This document shows positions 29,862-40,278 of a stretch of DNA of 64,000 nucleotides, one piece after another; the first letter of the stretch is position 1, and every line of letters starts with the position of its first letter. Location of the stretch: contig JAQWMX010000010.1 of the NCBI GenBank assembly GCA_029246545.1, positions 45,086 through 109,085 of the forward strand. The letters run 5' to 3'. The position numbers and the translations under genes were made by a program. The notes beneath the pieces are model-generated. The model searched no databases, had not been told where the DNA came from, and saw only the letters and a list, made by a program, of their open reading frames with translations. This stretch comes from Gammaproteobacteria bacterium (GTDB lineage: Bacteria; Pseudomonadota; Gammaproteobacteria; Pseudomonadales; Pseudohongiellaceae).

Positions 29862-31010
29862 TAAACGAGAACTTTTATAACCAGCTTCCGGCATTTCAAG
29901 AATTCGAAGAGTTTGTTCAACAAACCCACTATCGAAAATTGCCGGAGGACTGGGTAGTTTTTGTCGCTGACATAAAAAATTCCACTCATGCAATTGAGCA
30001 AGGCAAGTATAAAGAAGTAAACCTTATTGGTGTAGCCAGCATCACCCTCTCAATTCAAGCGCTTAGTAATTTAGAATTTCCCTTTGTCTTTGGTGGAGAT
30101 GGTGCATCTCTTTGCATCCCTCCACAGCATGCAGAATTAATAAGCACTGAACTGGCCAAACTCATCCGCTTTGCTGAAGATAATTTTTCTCTGCAACTTC
30201 GTGTTGCTATGATTCCCGTAAAAGAAATCTATCAAGCAGGAAAAGAAGTCCTTGTTTCTAAACTTGAAATTACTAAAGGTAGATTTATAGCGCTGTTTAG
30301 GGGTGGAGGATTAGAGTATGCCGACCAAGTTACCAAAAATTCAGAGCACAATTTTTATGTTAAAAAACATAAGGAAACTGTCGTAGAACTCAAAGGTCTA
30401 TCTTGCCGTTGGAGCCCAATTCCTGCAAGAAAAGGTTTAATAATAAGCTTACTTGTTGTTGCTCGCGGGGAGAATATTTCAAGTGTTTACCAAAACGTAT
30501 TAAACAAAATCCGTAATATTTTAAATTGCAGCATAGAAGATGCTAACCCTATCAGTCTTGATCAGCAGCCCTATAAAAGATTCTGGACTGCACTCAAAGA
30601 TGAAAGTAAATATCATGACAAAATCTTTTCATTAAAGTTCATTAAACGACTTTTCGATATTAGTTTAGCCGTACTTATTTTCCGCTTTCACTTAAACCCA
30701 CTATTTTTTTCTATTCGACGCAAAAAAATATAAAAACTCGATTGATCAGCACAGTGACTATCGGAAATTCGACGACACGATGCGCTTAATAGTTGATTGT
30801 CGAAAAGAAGACTATGACGCCTTGTATCAAGAGTTAGAAAAGGCCTATTTAAACGGAGAAATATATTACGGATTATTTTCTTCCAAAGAAGCCTTAATGA
30901 CCTTCTTTGTAGAAAGCACTCAACAAGGTGATCATTTGCATTTCATTGATGGTGGCGATGGAGGTTTGGCCATGGCGGCCAAGCAACTTAAGTCACAAAT
31001 AAAATCTTAA
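29858..31010 (+). pseudogene. DUF3095 (cyclase-like) protein, frameshifted
   Basis: DUF3095 proteins resemble class III nucleotide cyclases; the function is unproven. Family-like sequence starts right after the acnB stop (NFYNQLPAFQEFEEF), continues as WVVFVADIKNST, and runs to 30733. The C-terminal part (QHSDYRKFDDTMRLIVDC ... HLHFIDGGDGGLAMA) is in the next frame, ending at 31010. The break is a run of seven T at 30703-30710, where one fewer T would restore the frame. No ATG, GTG or TTG precedes the conserved N-terminus; the first standard start is TTG 29939, inside the domain. CTG 29858, 7 bases after GAGG, is the only candidate seen. Confidence 0.75.
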
Positions 31011-31166
31011 ACTAAATAATCCCAAGCCTATTCTTCCACAGTACTTATTGATACCTTAGCCTGCTATTCATTAACTTAAAAGTCCTGTTTTTTGATTTTG
31101 TATGTTAGCTTTACCAACACCGACTACGCTACATCTTTCTTTAAAACAGCTGTACAAAAGAGCCTA

Positions 31167-31889
31167 ATGTCCGAAGTAATAATTCAAACCCCTCATGGAG
31201 AAATGCCTGCTGATTTAGCGACACCATCAGGTGAAGGGCCTTGGCCAGGTGTGATTGTTATTCACGACATCGTTGGCATGAGCACAGATCAGGAAAGTCA
31301 CGCTGATTGGTTAGCCAGTGAAGGTTATCTTGCTATAGCTCCAGATTTATTTTACTGGGGAGGTAAATTCAAATGCATTCGTTCGGTGATGAAACAACTC
31401 AATAGTGGTGAAGGAAGATCTGTTGATGATATTACATCGACACGCTCATGGCTGATTAACCAACCGACTTGCACAGACAAAGTGGGCATAATTGGTTTTT
31501 GTATGGGCGGTGGCTTCGCTTTGCTGTTAGCTACGCCAAATCATGGCTTCTCAGCCTCTGCACCTAATTATGGTCAGATTCCCAAAGATGCAGAAAAGTA
31601 TTTTGAAGGAGCTTGCCCTATCGTAGCTAGTTTTGGCAAGAAGGACTCCTCTCTTCGTGGAGCCTCTGAAAAACTTGAAAACGCTCTTACTATTAACAAT
31701 ATTCCACATGACGTAAAAGAATACTCAGATGCCGGACACGCATTTCTAAACAAGCATAAGCCAGATGAATTTCCTGTGCTTTTACACGTAGTAGGTAAAC
31801 TTATAGGAGCGGATTACCATGAAGAGTCGGCTAATGATGCACGTCATAGAATTAGCGATTTCTTTGGCATGCATTTAAAAAATAAATAA
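31167..31889 (+). CDS. Dienelactone hydrolase family protein
   Basis: This is a 240-residue cytosolic alpha/beta hydrolase of the dienelactone hydrolase family. Its cysteine nucleophile is in [12 protein letters not shown], with a catalytic Asp-His pair ([17 protein letters not shown]). The N-terminal [11 protein letters not shown] and VIHDIVGMS motifs fit the family. I chose ATG 31167 because the 25 residues encoded from 31092 have no family match. No chlorocatechol genes are nearby, so this is probably a general carboxylesterase-like enzyme. Confidence 0.88.
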   Translation: MSEVIIQTPHGEMPADLATPSGEGPWPGVIVIHDIVGMSTDQESHADWLASEGYLAIAPDLFYWGGKFKCIRSVMKQLNSGEGRSVDDITSTRSWLINQPTCTDKVGIIGFCMGGGFALLLATPNHGFSASAPNYGQIPKDAEKYFEGACPIVASFGKKDSSLRGASEKLENALTINNIPHDVKEYSDAGHAFLNKHKPDEFPVLLHVVGKLIGADYHEESANDARHRISDFFGMHLKNK

Positions 31890-31900
31890 ACACCAGAAAT

Positions 31901-31929
31901 GAATTTACCAATAAATTTTAAGTAAATTC
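31901..31929. terminator. Weak convergent hairpin
   Basis: GAATTTAC (31901-31908) and GTAAATTC (31922-31929) can pair between the convergent hydrolase and pepN genes. The arms are AT-rich and the T-run is short, so terminator activity is doubtful. Confidence 0.3.
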
Positions 31930-34575
31930 TTACCCCAAACTTTTCGAAGCCACTTCGTAAACATCTTTTGATAAGTTGTCTAAATCTAGAATTCTTTGTA
32001 ACTGTTCTTTCATTAAAGCTTGCCTATGCGACTGTTGTTTCTTCCAATGCGTTAAGGGCGTTAACAGTCTTGATGCAATTTGTGGGTTTAGCTTATTCAA
32101 GGTGATGACATTATCCGCCAAAAATTCATACCCAGAACCTGATTCGTGATGAAAACCAACTTTATTCTGATGACAGAAAGCGCCTATAACAGAACGCACT
32201 TTATTAGGGTTTTTAATATCGAAGCTTTCATGTTTGGTCAGCTTTATAATTTCAGCTAAATTATCTTTTTTAGCCACACTTGCTTGCATGCTTAACCATT
32301 GCTCAATGACCAATGGCTCATCTTTCCAACTATCATAAAATTCTGTCAGCGACTGTTTCTGTAAATCAACAGCTTGCTCACTATCAGCAGACAGTAATGC
32401 ACGAAGTGCAGCACTCTTGTCAGTCATATTATCGGCTTGCTTGTACTGATCATGACAAATTTCAACCTTTTCACCATTTAATAAAATAAGATAATTTAAT
32501 ACCGTATTTTTCAAAGAACGCTCTGCAATATCATCTGCTTCTACTAGATAAGGTTTATCATTATTTAAGAGTTGGTAAACTTTAAGTAATTTATCTTCTA
32601 AAGAGACCGCCAATTCTTGACGCATAAACTCACGCACTTCATGGATACCATCAATATCAATTTCTTCTGCTAATTCACCGATATAAGCTTCTGATGGCAA
32701 TACTAATAAGCGAGCCAAAACAGCTAGATCTGCACTCCTATCAGTGAGTGCAACATTAAGAATTGATTCCATAGCCTGTATTAAACGTTGATCAATTGTC
32801 ATCGCCGAATTATTTTTCCGCTGCTTTAAAAGCTCTTCAATTATTTGCAAACTTAATTGCTGAGCAGCTTCCCAGCGTACGAAACCATCAGAATCATGAC
32901 TTATTAGAAACATCAATTCGTCACGTGAATAATCAAAGTCCATCTTCACTGGTGCAGAAAAACTTCGCAGCAATGACGGCACTGGCTTCTCAGCTATATT
33001 TTCAAATACAAAGTTTTGCTGGCTTTCAGAGATAGTCAGGACTTTATCCTCAACAACGCGTCCCTGTTGATCCAATAAAGCCACTTCAAAAGGAATATAA
33101 AAATTTTCTTTCTTAGCTTGGCCCGGTGTTGGAGGGCAGTTTTGTTCTACACTCAAAGTGTAGCTTTGATCTTTCTCGTTATAATCGCCTTTAACAGAAA
33201 TTATTGGTGTACCTGCTTGCGAATACCAACGTCTGAATTGAGTCAAATCTATTCCACCAACCTCTTCCATAGTCGCCACAAAGTCTTCAGTCGTAACTGC
33301 CATGCCATCAAATTTATTAAAATATAAATCCGTTCCCTGGCGGAAAAGTTCTGGCCCGAGTAAATTGGCGATCATCCTGACAACTTCACAACCTTTCTCA
33401 TAAATTGTAACGGTATAAAAATTAGAAATTTCCATGTAGGACTCAGGCCTTACTGAGTGCGCCATCGGTCCGGCATCCTCAGCAAACTGCACTGTACGTA
33501 AGAAATTCACATCATCAATTCGTTTAACATCACGCGAACCCATATCCGCAGAAAACTCTGAGTCTCGATACACGGTAAAGCCTTCCTTTAGACTGAGTTG
33601 AAACCAATCACGACAGGTAACCCTATTACCAGACCAGTTATGGAAATATTCATGAGCAACAATGGCTTCTATACGCTGAAAGGAAAAGTCTGTGGATGTT
33701 TCAGGTTTAGCTAACACACAAGATGAATTAAATATATTTAAACCCTTATTTTCCATCGCGCCCATATTAAAATCGTCGACAGCCACTATCATGAATATAT
33801 CCAAATCATATTCACGCCCATAAACTTCTTCATCCCATGTCATGGCTTTCTTCAACGACTTAATAGCGAAATCACATTTATCCAAGTCTTTTTTCTCAAC
33901 AAAAACTTGTAAGGCTACTTCCCTGCCTGAGCACGTAGTGAAACTATCGTCGACAGAAAACAAATTGCCAGCAACTAAGGCAAACAAATAAGCTGGCTTT
34001 AAAAAAGGGTCCTGCCAAACAACCCAATGTCGCCCTGCTTTATCAGCTTCTGAACACTCACCACTATCAACTTTATTACCATTTGATAAGAGTACTGCGT
34101 AAAGTTTTTTATCCGCTTCAATCCGTGTTGTGAAGCTCGACAAAACATCAGGTCGATCTAAATAAAAGGTAATTTTACGAAATCCTTCAGCTTCACATTG
34201 TGTACAAAATTTATTACTCGACTTATAAAGACCTTCAAGACTGGTATTCTCTTGCGGCTTGATACTGACTTTGCTTTCAAGCTCAAATACATCTTTAACA
34301 TTCATAATCGTCAGGCTTGTATCATCCTGCTCATAATCAGCATCTAAAAAAAGTTCTTCCCCATCCAAACGCAAATCAAGCAGGGTTAACTCTTGCCCAT
34401 GGAGCACCAATGCAGCTTTTTGATTAAGAGAGTTAGGATTCCTGCGTATACTTAAGTTAGAAATAACAATACTTTCTGTCTCATACAAACTGACATCTAG
34501 ATTTATCGAATCTATTAAAAAATCAGGAGACTTATAATCTTTTAAAAATATATTTTGTGCTTGTGCTTCTTTCAT
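31930..34575 (-). CDS. pepN: Aminopeptidase N (M1 family)
   Basis: PepN removes N-terminal amino acids from peptides and is a zinc enzyme of the M1 family. The 881-residue protein carries the substrate-binding GAMENKGLN motif and the zinc site HEYFHNWSGNR (HExxH), with the third ligand about 18 residues later (LKEGFTVYRD). The C-terminal helical domain is complete. It is a single gene, upstream of which lie the DUF2797 and YeaC-like genes on the same strand. Confidence 0.97.
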   Translation of the reverse strand: MKEAQAQNIFLKDYKSPDFLIDSINLDVSLYETESIVISNLSIRRNPNSLNQKAALVLHGQELTLLDLRLDGEELFLDADYEQDDTSLTIMNVKDVFELESKVSIKPQENTSLEGLYKSSNKFCTQCEAEGFRKITFYLDRPDVLSSFTTRIEADKKLYAVLLSNGNKVDSGECSEADKAGRHWVVWQDPFLKPAYLFALVAGNLFSVDDSFTTCSGREVALQVFVEKKDLDKCDFAIKSLKKAMTWDEEVYGREYDLDIFMIVAVDDFNMGAMENKGLNIFNSSCVLAKPETSTDFSFQRIEAIVAHEYFHNWSGNRVTCRDWFQLSLKEGFTVYRDSEFSADMGSRDVKRIDDVNFLRTVQFAEDAGPMAHSVRPESYMEISNFYTVTIYEKGCEVVRMIANLLGPELFRQGTDLYFNKFDGMAVTTEDFVATMEEVGGIDLTQFRRWYSQAGTPIISVKGDYNEKDQSYTLSVEQNCPPTPGQAKKENFYIPFEVALLDQQGRVVEDKVLTISESQQNFVFENIAEKPVPSLLRSFSAPVKMDFDYSRDELMFLISHDSDGFVRWEAAQQLSLQIIEELLKQRKNNSAMTIDQRLIQAMESILNVALTDRSADLAVLARLLVLPSEAYIGELAEEIDIDGIHEVREFMRQELAVSLEDKLLKVYQLLNNDKPYLVEADDIAERSLKNTVLNYLILLNGEKVEICHDQYKQADNMTDKSAALRALLSADSEQAVDLQKQSLTEFYDSWKDEPLVIEQWLSMQASVAKKDNLAEIIKLTKHESFDIKNPNKVRSVIGAFCHQNKVGFHHESGSGYEFLADNVITLNKLNPQIASRLLTPLTHWKKQQSHRQALMKEQLQRILDLDNLSKDVYEVASKSLG

Positions 34576-34609
34576 ACTTTAATTCTTACACCTTATTAAA
34601 CTTATAAAG

Positions 34610-35437
34610 TTAGGCAGTTAAACTAATTTCGTAACCGCCATGTTTACGGATATTCAGAACCCCTGTATCAAGGATGAGGTATTGACCTTTTATTCCTTCT
34701 AAGGTGCCTTCAATTTTCTGTTCTTTATCAAAACTCAAGGATGTGATTTTACTAGGGTAGTTCTCAACTGGATAATCAATGGATACAGTCTTCATTCCAG
34801 TTAAGTTGCTGATGGCATGTATACCAAAGCGATCTTCTAAGCCTTTAATATCTTCAGCGCATTCTCCTAATAATTGTTCTTTTTGCTGTTCTAAATCCAG
34901 CACTTCAGTCTCACCTTTTAACATTGTGCGCCAGTTAGTTTTATCATTAACATGCTGTTTAAACACCATTTCAAGAAAACCTGATTGCTGGCGAGTCCTA
35001 ACTCTAAAAATTGGCAGTGCTTGCACCGCCCCTTGATCTATCCAACGAGTTGGAACTTGTGAAGCCCGCGTAATACCTACTTTTATTCCTGAAGAGTTAG
35101 CCAGGTAAACAATGTGATCCTGCATGCAAAATTCATCAGCCCATAATGGTTCTCGGCATGTGCCGCTTTCATAATGGCACTTTTCAGGTGAAATTATACA
35201 GCTATCACACTGCGCTAATTTCTGAAAACAAGGGTAGCAATAGCCTTGACTAAAACTCTTATTAGTCGACCGACCACAGTGTACGCAATTAATTTTTCCA
35301 GAAAACTCTAGACTGATTTTCTTTTTTATAAGCTCATTAAGAGAAACAGTTTCATCACCTATTGAAAGGCTATATGAAACCGGCCCATCTAAACGCGCCC
35401 ACATCTTTTGAATATTCCCACTAACATTTACAGCCAT
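34610..35437 (-). CDS. DUF2797 family protein
   Basis: The 275-residue protein has a cysteine-rich block that probably binds zinc (CVHCGRSTNKSFSQGYCYPCF, then QCDSC and CREPLW). A conserved middle region follows (VYLANSSGIKVGITRASQVPTRWIDQG, split over residues 118-145). The family is DUF2797, of unknown function and frequent in gammaproteobacteria. Its ATG overlaps the stop of the preceding gene as TAATG, which indicates coupling. Confidence 0.8.
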   Translation of the reverse strand: MAVNVSGNIQKMWARLDGPVSYSLSIGDETVSLNELIKKKISLEFSGKINCVHCGRSTNKSFSQGYCYPCFQKLAQCDSCIISPEKCHYESGTCREPLWADEFCMQDHIVYLANSSGIKVGITRASQVPTRWIDQGAVQALPIFRVRTRQQSGFLEMVFKQHVNDKTNWRTMLKGETEVLDLEQQKEQLLGECAEDIKGLEDRFGIHAISNLTGMKTVSIDYPVENYPSKITSLSFDKEQKIEGTLEGIKGQYLILDTGVLNIRKHGGYEISLTA

Positions 35438-35700
35438 TAATGCCTCGTCTCTTTAGCAGGCGATTTAGCACGTAATTTAACGCGATCTATATAGCCAATT
35501 TTTTCTTCTTCAGTTAAATGGTTTTCGTCATAAGCAATAACAGCTTGCATGCAAAGCTCAACTTGCTCTTTACTGAGACGGTCGCCATTTTCCCAGCGAC
35601 CAAGTTCAATTGCTTGTTTTAATTTACTGTGAATCTCTGGCGTAATAGCAGACAGTAGTTCTTCAAAATTATTTGGATTATTATCTCCGCTACTATCCAT
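35437..35700 (-). CDS. YeaC-like (DUF1315) protein
   Basis: This small 87-residue protein matches the YeaC/DUF1315 family: an N-terminal helix, ELGRWENGDRLSKEQ, then CMQAVIAYDENHL. Function is unknown. In E. coli and relatives it is also small and cytosolic. It is the first gene of a pair with the DUF2797 protein. Confidence 0.8.
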   Translation of the reverse strand: MDSSGDNNPNNFEELLSAITPEIHSKLKQAIELGRWENGDRLSKEQVELCMQAVIAYDENHLTEEEKIGYIDRVKLRAKSPAKETRH

Positions 35701-35724
35701 TCATCAAACCTCTTTTATATTCCG

Positions 35725-36609
35725 CTAATTTGCTTTCTTAACTACTGCGCGTTGAATTCTACTGATTGTTGATACTACCGCACCATAAAGTACACCACAC
35801 AGCAAACCTGCTATATGTGCCGTGTCTGCGATGCTATCCAGGCCCAGCATGGTCAATATAATCAGTGCAAACAGCATGAAAAACACTAAGTTACCGGGTA
35901 GTCCTAAGCCTTTGACTGGATCAAATAATTGCCACATCCAAATATAGGCAAATAATCCATAAACCACGCCAGACATACCACCAAAATAAATACTACCGCT
36001 ATATAAGTACTGCGCAGTGTTAGAAACCAAGGCCAAAATAATAATTAAAAACAGCATTGACCAACTTGCTTGTTTAGCTTCAATACGACGACCAAACTCC
36101 CAAAGCCAGAGCATATTGAACGACAAATGCAAAAGCCCTGCATGTAAGATCATCGGTGAAATCATGTTTAAAAATTGTTCAAAACTAAAATTTTCCAGCA
36201 CGAACCCTAAATTTATAGTCCGGGTACCATAAGCAAAATCTGGAAATAAAAATAATCGTACTGTGTCAGACAGAGAATTCAGTGGAGCGACTACTGCCAT
36301 CACACAACATATCAGTATCAAAATTATTGTGACAGGAAAGCGAGTAAGCGCTTGAAGTAAATTCCCGACACTTTTATTGGGATTAAAGTATCTACTTATA
36401 CTGGAGGAATCTTCTTGCTCAGGCTGAACTTCACCAGATTTCCATTGTTGATATAAAACAGATGCCTTTTGAATCTCATCAATGTTAGCAACAGCAACTA
36501 CTTGAGTTTCGCCTTCAGTGTAAATTCGATGTGATAAGCTTTGTTGCCAAAGTAAGCGGCTATATTGGGCTAAATTCTCACTTGCAGATATTTCAAAAGC
36601 TTTAAACAT
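35725..36609 (-). CDS. Rhomboid family intramembrane serine protease (GlpG-like)
   Basis: Rhomboid proteases cut transmembrane segments within the membrane. The 294 residues have a soluble N-terminal domain with RLLWQQSLSHRIY, then six hydrophobic segments. The catalytic serine is in GGMSGVVYGL, and the catalytic histidine is in DTAHIAGLLCG. The oxyanion-region HAGLLHLSFNMLWLWEFG is conserved. It sits between the YeaC-like gene and nadK on the same strand. Confidence 0.9.
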   Translation of the reverse strand: MFKAFEISASENLAQYSRLLWQQSLSHRIYTEGETQVVAVANIDEIQKASVLYQQWKSGEVQPEQEDSSSISRYFNPNKSVGNLLQALTRFPVTIILILICCVMAVVAPLNSLSDTVRLFLFPDFAYGTRTINLGFVLENFSFEQFLNMISPMILHAGLLHLSFNMLWLWEFGRRIEAKQASWSMLFLIIILALVSNTAQYLYSGSIYFGGMSGVVYGLFAYIWMWQLFDPVKGLGLPGNLVFFMLFALIILTMLGLDSIADTAHIAGLLCGVLYGAVVSTISRIQRAVVKKAN

Positions 36610-36618
36610 TTAAAGCTC

Positions 36619-37518
36619 TCAGGATGAACCGAAGCGTTTAGACCAATGTAACTTACTGCGACAAGTAGCGTAGTAGTTATATTCTATTGGATGTAATAAA
36701 CGTAATTTTTCAGCTTTTTTACTGACCAAAACCTCGTCACCTGCTTCTGCTGTGAATTCAACCGAGCCATCACAGCTGACTTGAGGCATCACATTATGCC
36801 TATCACCAACAATAATTTTAATCTCACTGTTGCCATCAATAACCACTGGGCGACTACTCAATGAATGTGGGTACATCGGCACTAACACGACTGCATCAAG
36901 TTTGGGATGCATAATTGGCCCACCAGCCGACATAGAATAAGCAGTTGAACCCGTTGGAGTAGCGACAATCAAACCATCTGAAGCTTGGTCATATACAAAC
37001 TCTTCATCAATGAACAAAGATAATTCAATCATCTGAGCAGCACTACCAGGGTGTAATACCACATCATTTAATGCGCAACCGATTTGTTCAGTTTTCCCAG
37101 CACGCTGCATGCTGACATTCAATAAAAAACGCGACTCTTCTTTATACTGACCATCGAACACTTGCCCCAGTACACTTTCAATTTCTTCAGGCCTTATATC
37201 TGTTAGAAAACCCAAGCGTCCGCGGTTAATACCAACCACCGGCAAATCTTGATTGGCCAAAGACCCAGCTACTTTAAGCATACTGCCGTCACCGCCAACC
37301 ACTATCACTAAATCACAATGCTTGTGCAGGTCTTTTTGAGGTATCACCTGCATTTCAGAATATGCCTTGTGGTCATGCATAAAGCTTGACACCGCTTCAT
37401 CAATAACAAGCTTAATACCCGACCGCCGCAGAAGAAAATCAGCAAGCGTATTCAAAGAATCGGATATGTTGGCATTATCTTGTCTGCCGACTAAACCAAT
37501 ACTAGAAAATTCTGACAT
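36619..37518 (-). CDS. nadK: NAD kinase
   Basis: NAD kinase phosphorylates NAD to NADP using ATP. The 299-residue protein has the GGDG motif (VVGGDGSMLKVA) and the second conserved block (SDGLIVATPTGSTAYSMSAGGPI), with LVPMYPHSLSSRPVV near the C-terminus. Length is typical. It is 10 bases from the rhomboid gene and divergent from the UDP-sugar dehydrogenase gene. Confidence 0.97.
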   Translation of the reverse strand: MSEFSSIGLVGRQDNANISDSLNTLADFLLRRSGIKLVIDEAVSSFMHDHKAYSEMQVIPQKDLHKHCDLVIVVGGDGSMLKVAGSLANQDLPVVGINRGRLGFLTDIRPEEIESVLGQVFDGQYKEESRFLLNVSMQRAGKTEQIGCALNDVVLHPGSAAQMIELSLFIDEEFVYDQASDGLIVATPTGSTAYSMSAGGPIMHPKLDAVVLVPMYPHSLSSRPVVIDGNSEIKIIVGDRHNVMPQVSCDGSVEFTAEAGDEVLVSKKAEKLRLLHPIEYNYYATCRSKLHWSKRFGSS

Positions 37519-37637
37519 AAAGTATCCGAACTATGATTTTAAAAAATGTGAAGTATATCATGGGCTAAAAGCCCTTAAGCTATTATTTAAAGGCAAGTCT
37601 TATCTATAATGTAGAAGCATTTTTAGGAATATACTCT

Positions 37638-38904
37638 GTGGATATCAAAAATATCAAAATTGCTGTTATTGGGCTTGGTTATGTCGGTCTGCCATTGCTT
37701 GTGGAGTTCGGTAAACGCTACCCAACTCTTGGGTTTGATCTAAACTCCGAACGCATTAACAGCCTTAAGCAGCAGCATGATAGTACGCTAGAGCTTAGCT
37801 CTGAAGAACTCGCTGAAGCTGAGCATTCTGAATATTCAGATATACCTGCTGATCTGTCTACCTGTAATGTATTCATTGTGACTGTTCCTACTCCTGTTGA
37901 TCATCATAAGCGACCATTGCTTGAACCCTTGCAAGAAGCCAGTAAGACCATAGCACCCTATTTAAAAGCCGGCGATCTGGTCATTTACGAATCTACAGTT
38001 TACCCAGGCGCCAGTGAAGAAGTTTGCGTTCTTATTTCTGCAAGAAATATCAGGTTTAACCCTCAATGAAAATCTTTTCCTTGGTTATAGTCCAGAAAGA
38101 ATCAACCCATGTGATAAAATCCACCGCTTAACCACTATCCAAAAAATAACTTCGGGATCTAATAAGGCTGCGGCAGAGTTTGTCGATAATTTATATAACT
38201 CTATTATTCCAGCAGGTACCCACCCTGTTAGCAGCATTAAAGTTGCAGAGGCAGCTAAAGTTATAGAGAACACCCAAAGAGATTTAAATATTGCCTTAAT
38301 TAATGAGCTTTGCTTAATTTTTCATAAAATTGGCATTGATACAGAAGAAGTTTTAGAAGCTGCTGGCACTAAGTGGAATTTCTTACCCTTTCGTCCTGGT
38401 CTGGTCGGAGGTCATTGTATAGGTGTAGACCCCTACTACTTAACTTACAAAGCTGAATCTTTAGGTTATCGCCCCGAAGTGATACTTGCCGGGCGCAGAA
38501 TCAATGACGGAATGGGGTCTTATATTGCTGATCGTTTAGTAAAAAAAATGACCCAAGAAAAAATAAATGTTGTTGATGCGAATGTGCTCATCATGGGACT
38601 CAGCTTCAAAGAAAACTGCACAGATCTACGCAACACGAAGGTGATTGATATCGTCAACACGCTAAACACCTACCATGCAAATGTTGAGGTTTATGATCCA
38701 TGGATAAACCCCGAAAATGCCAAACAAGAGTACGATATTTCATTGTTAGAGGAGGCTTCTGAGAATAAATATGACGCTATTATACTCGCAGTTGCTCACG
38801 ATGAATTTCGTGAAATGGGATTAAATAAGATTAGGAAATTTGGTAAAGCTAAAAGCGTAATCTTTGATATAAAATATTTATTCCCAATCGAAGAAAAGCT
38901 TTAA
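37638..38904 (+). pseudogene. UDP-sugar 6-dehydrogenase (TviB/WbpA type), frameshifted
   Basis: These NAD-dependent enzymes oxidise UDP-N-acetylhexosamines to uronic acids for O-antigen or capsule. The first frame from GTG 37638 (AGGA ahead) has the Rossmann start IAVIGLGYVGLPLLVEFG and the [16 protein letters not shown] segment. The second frame continues [25 protein letters not shown], the catalytic Cys block [14 protein letters not shown], and the C-terminal domain ([18 protein letters not shown]). Joining them needs removal of one T from TTT at 38035-38037. The rest is intact and of normal length. No other surface-polysaccharide gene is adjacent. Confidence 0.9.
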
Positions 38905-38925
38905 CGACTTTAACTACATGAAGTT

Positions 38926-39363
38926 TTATTCGGCCTGATTTTGTTGATGTAGCCTAAGCACCTCATCTAAAACAAAAATATCTGTTAACAAACTTCGTAC
39001 ATGAGTTGATGCATTAAGATTATCTATAACTTGTGAGCTTAGCGATGGCACATTAAGCACCATTTCCACAACTGCCGACGCAGAATCGGCGTCTGCAGAA
39101 AGCGTAGTTTCAAATTTTTTGATCTGTTGATTAGCCGAATCATCTAAATTTAAGTTTTGTACAGCCTCTGTAAAACCTTCAGAAATATGTTCAATTCCCC
39201 AAAGTAACCCTTCTAGAAAAGCTCTAATAGAAGGACCATCGCTGCCTTCTCCTGCAGCGGGTTCGGATTTTCTTCCTTGCGCCGCATACGCCAACATATA
39301 TTCATATGCTGATTCTATTTTTTCAATACAACTGTGCAATTGGCTTTCTGGCTTTTCCTGCAT
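38926..39363 (-). CDS. Uncharacterised acidic helical protein
   Basis: The 145-residue protein is acidic and predicted helical, without signal peptide or cysteine motif. Its N-terminus (HSCIEKIESAYEYMLAYAAQG) has a coiled-coil look, and its middle (FLEGLLWGIEHISEGF) is hydrophobic. I do not recognise the family. It is convergent with the UDP-sugar dehydrogenase gene and has a plausible start with MQEKPESQL. Confidence 0.55.
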   Translation of the reverse strand: MQEKPESQLHSCIEKIESAYEYMLAYAAQGRKSEPAAGEGSDGPSIRAFLEGLLWGIEHISEGFTEAVQNLNLDDSANQQIKKFETTLSADADSASAVVEMVLNVPSLSSQVIDNLNASTHVRSLLTDIFVLDEVLRLHQQNQAE

Positions 39364-39437
39364 GCTCTTTCCTTTTAAAAAGGTCTAATTAGAAAATGTG
39401 TTAATTAAAAAGTTTAAATGTATTTTTTCATGCTCGA

Positions 39438-40037
39438 TTATTTCTGTTCATTTTCTTTAGCCCAAAGTTCTGCATCATGTTTTTTTGAGTATTCTTCTTC
39501 GGTAATCCAGCCCTTAAAAATAGAACGTAAATACATTCTACTTTCAGGCCGTAAAGAAAAATATATATGCAGCATAATAACGCTCACAAAACTCAAAGCT
39601 ACCAAGCCGTGAATAAAAAAGACGACGCCCCAGGTATCAGCATTAAGCCAATAAGGATCTCTCTCCCAAAGCGGCGTATCAATTCTTACCATCATTATTA
39701 ATCCAGTAATTATTCCTGCCAAGGTCAAAACGGCAATAAATTGATGCATTAATTTTTGAGCTAATGAATATTTACCAATTCTTTCTCGATTTAGTTCCAG
39801 ATCAGTATGAGAAAACCAAATACTACTTATTTTTTTCCAAAATAGAGAACGACAAATGTGAATGAGCAATAAAGCTGTCAGCCCTAGTCCTACGATCCAG
39901 TGAATAACAATTAAGCTAGCATTAAAACCATAAACTGGTAATAAGCCACTAATCAATAGGACTAAAATAGATATAGCCAAAAACCAATGAAATAATCGGT
40001 CGATCAATTTATGACGGATTATCTTATTTTGGCTCAT
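39438..40037 (-). CDS. Membrane cytochrome b (b561 / formate-dehydrogenase gamma type)
   Basis: The 199-residue membrane protein has four hydrophobic segments with histidines placed to ligate haem b: RLFHWFLAIS in helix 1, VIHWIVGLG in helix 2 with LLIHICRSLFW after it, and FFIHGLVAL plus IMLHIYFSLRP in the last helices. It therefore passes electrons between a periplasmic partner and quinone. No catalytic subunit is adjacent on its strand, although a periplasmic aldehyde oxidoreductase is encoded divergently 240 bases away. Confidence 0.82.
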   Translation of the reverse strand: MSQNKIIRHKLIDRLFHWFLAISILVLLISGLLPVYGFNASLIVIHWIVGLGLTALLLIHICRSLFWKKISSIWFSHTDLELNRERIGKYSLAQKLMHQFIAVLTLAGIITGLIMMVRIDTPLWERDPYWLNADTWGVVFFIHGLVALSFVSVIMLHIYFSLRPESRMYLRSIFKGWITEEEYSKKHDAELWAKENEQK

Positions 40038-40278
40038 GCAGTGAAGTACCTTAACAATGAATCAAACACCCAAAGTATAGCAATATAACTATGGGGAAAT
40101 ACGAGAGGCGATTATAGGTAAGGCCTTTATTTCAAGCAAATCTTTATAGCTCTTAGGCTTAAATTTATAAATTTTTTCACTTAACAATTTACTGTTTTAC
40201 GACCAAAGCATTGCTTGAGTAGTGGCAAAAATGCAGCTAGTATCAACTGATATCTAACGCTCTAAGGAAGATCAACTT

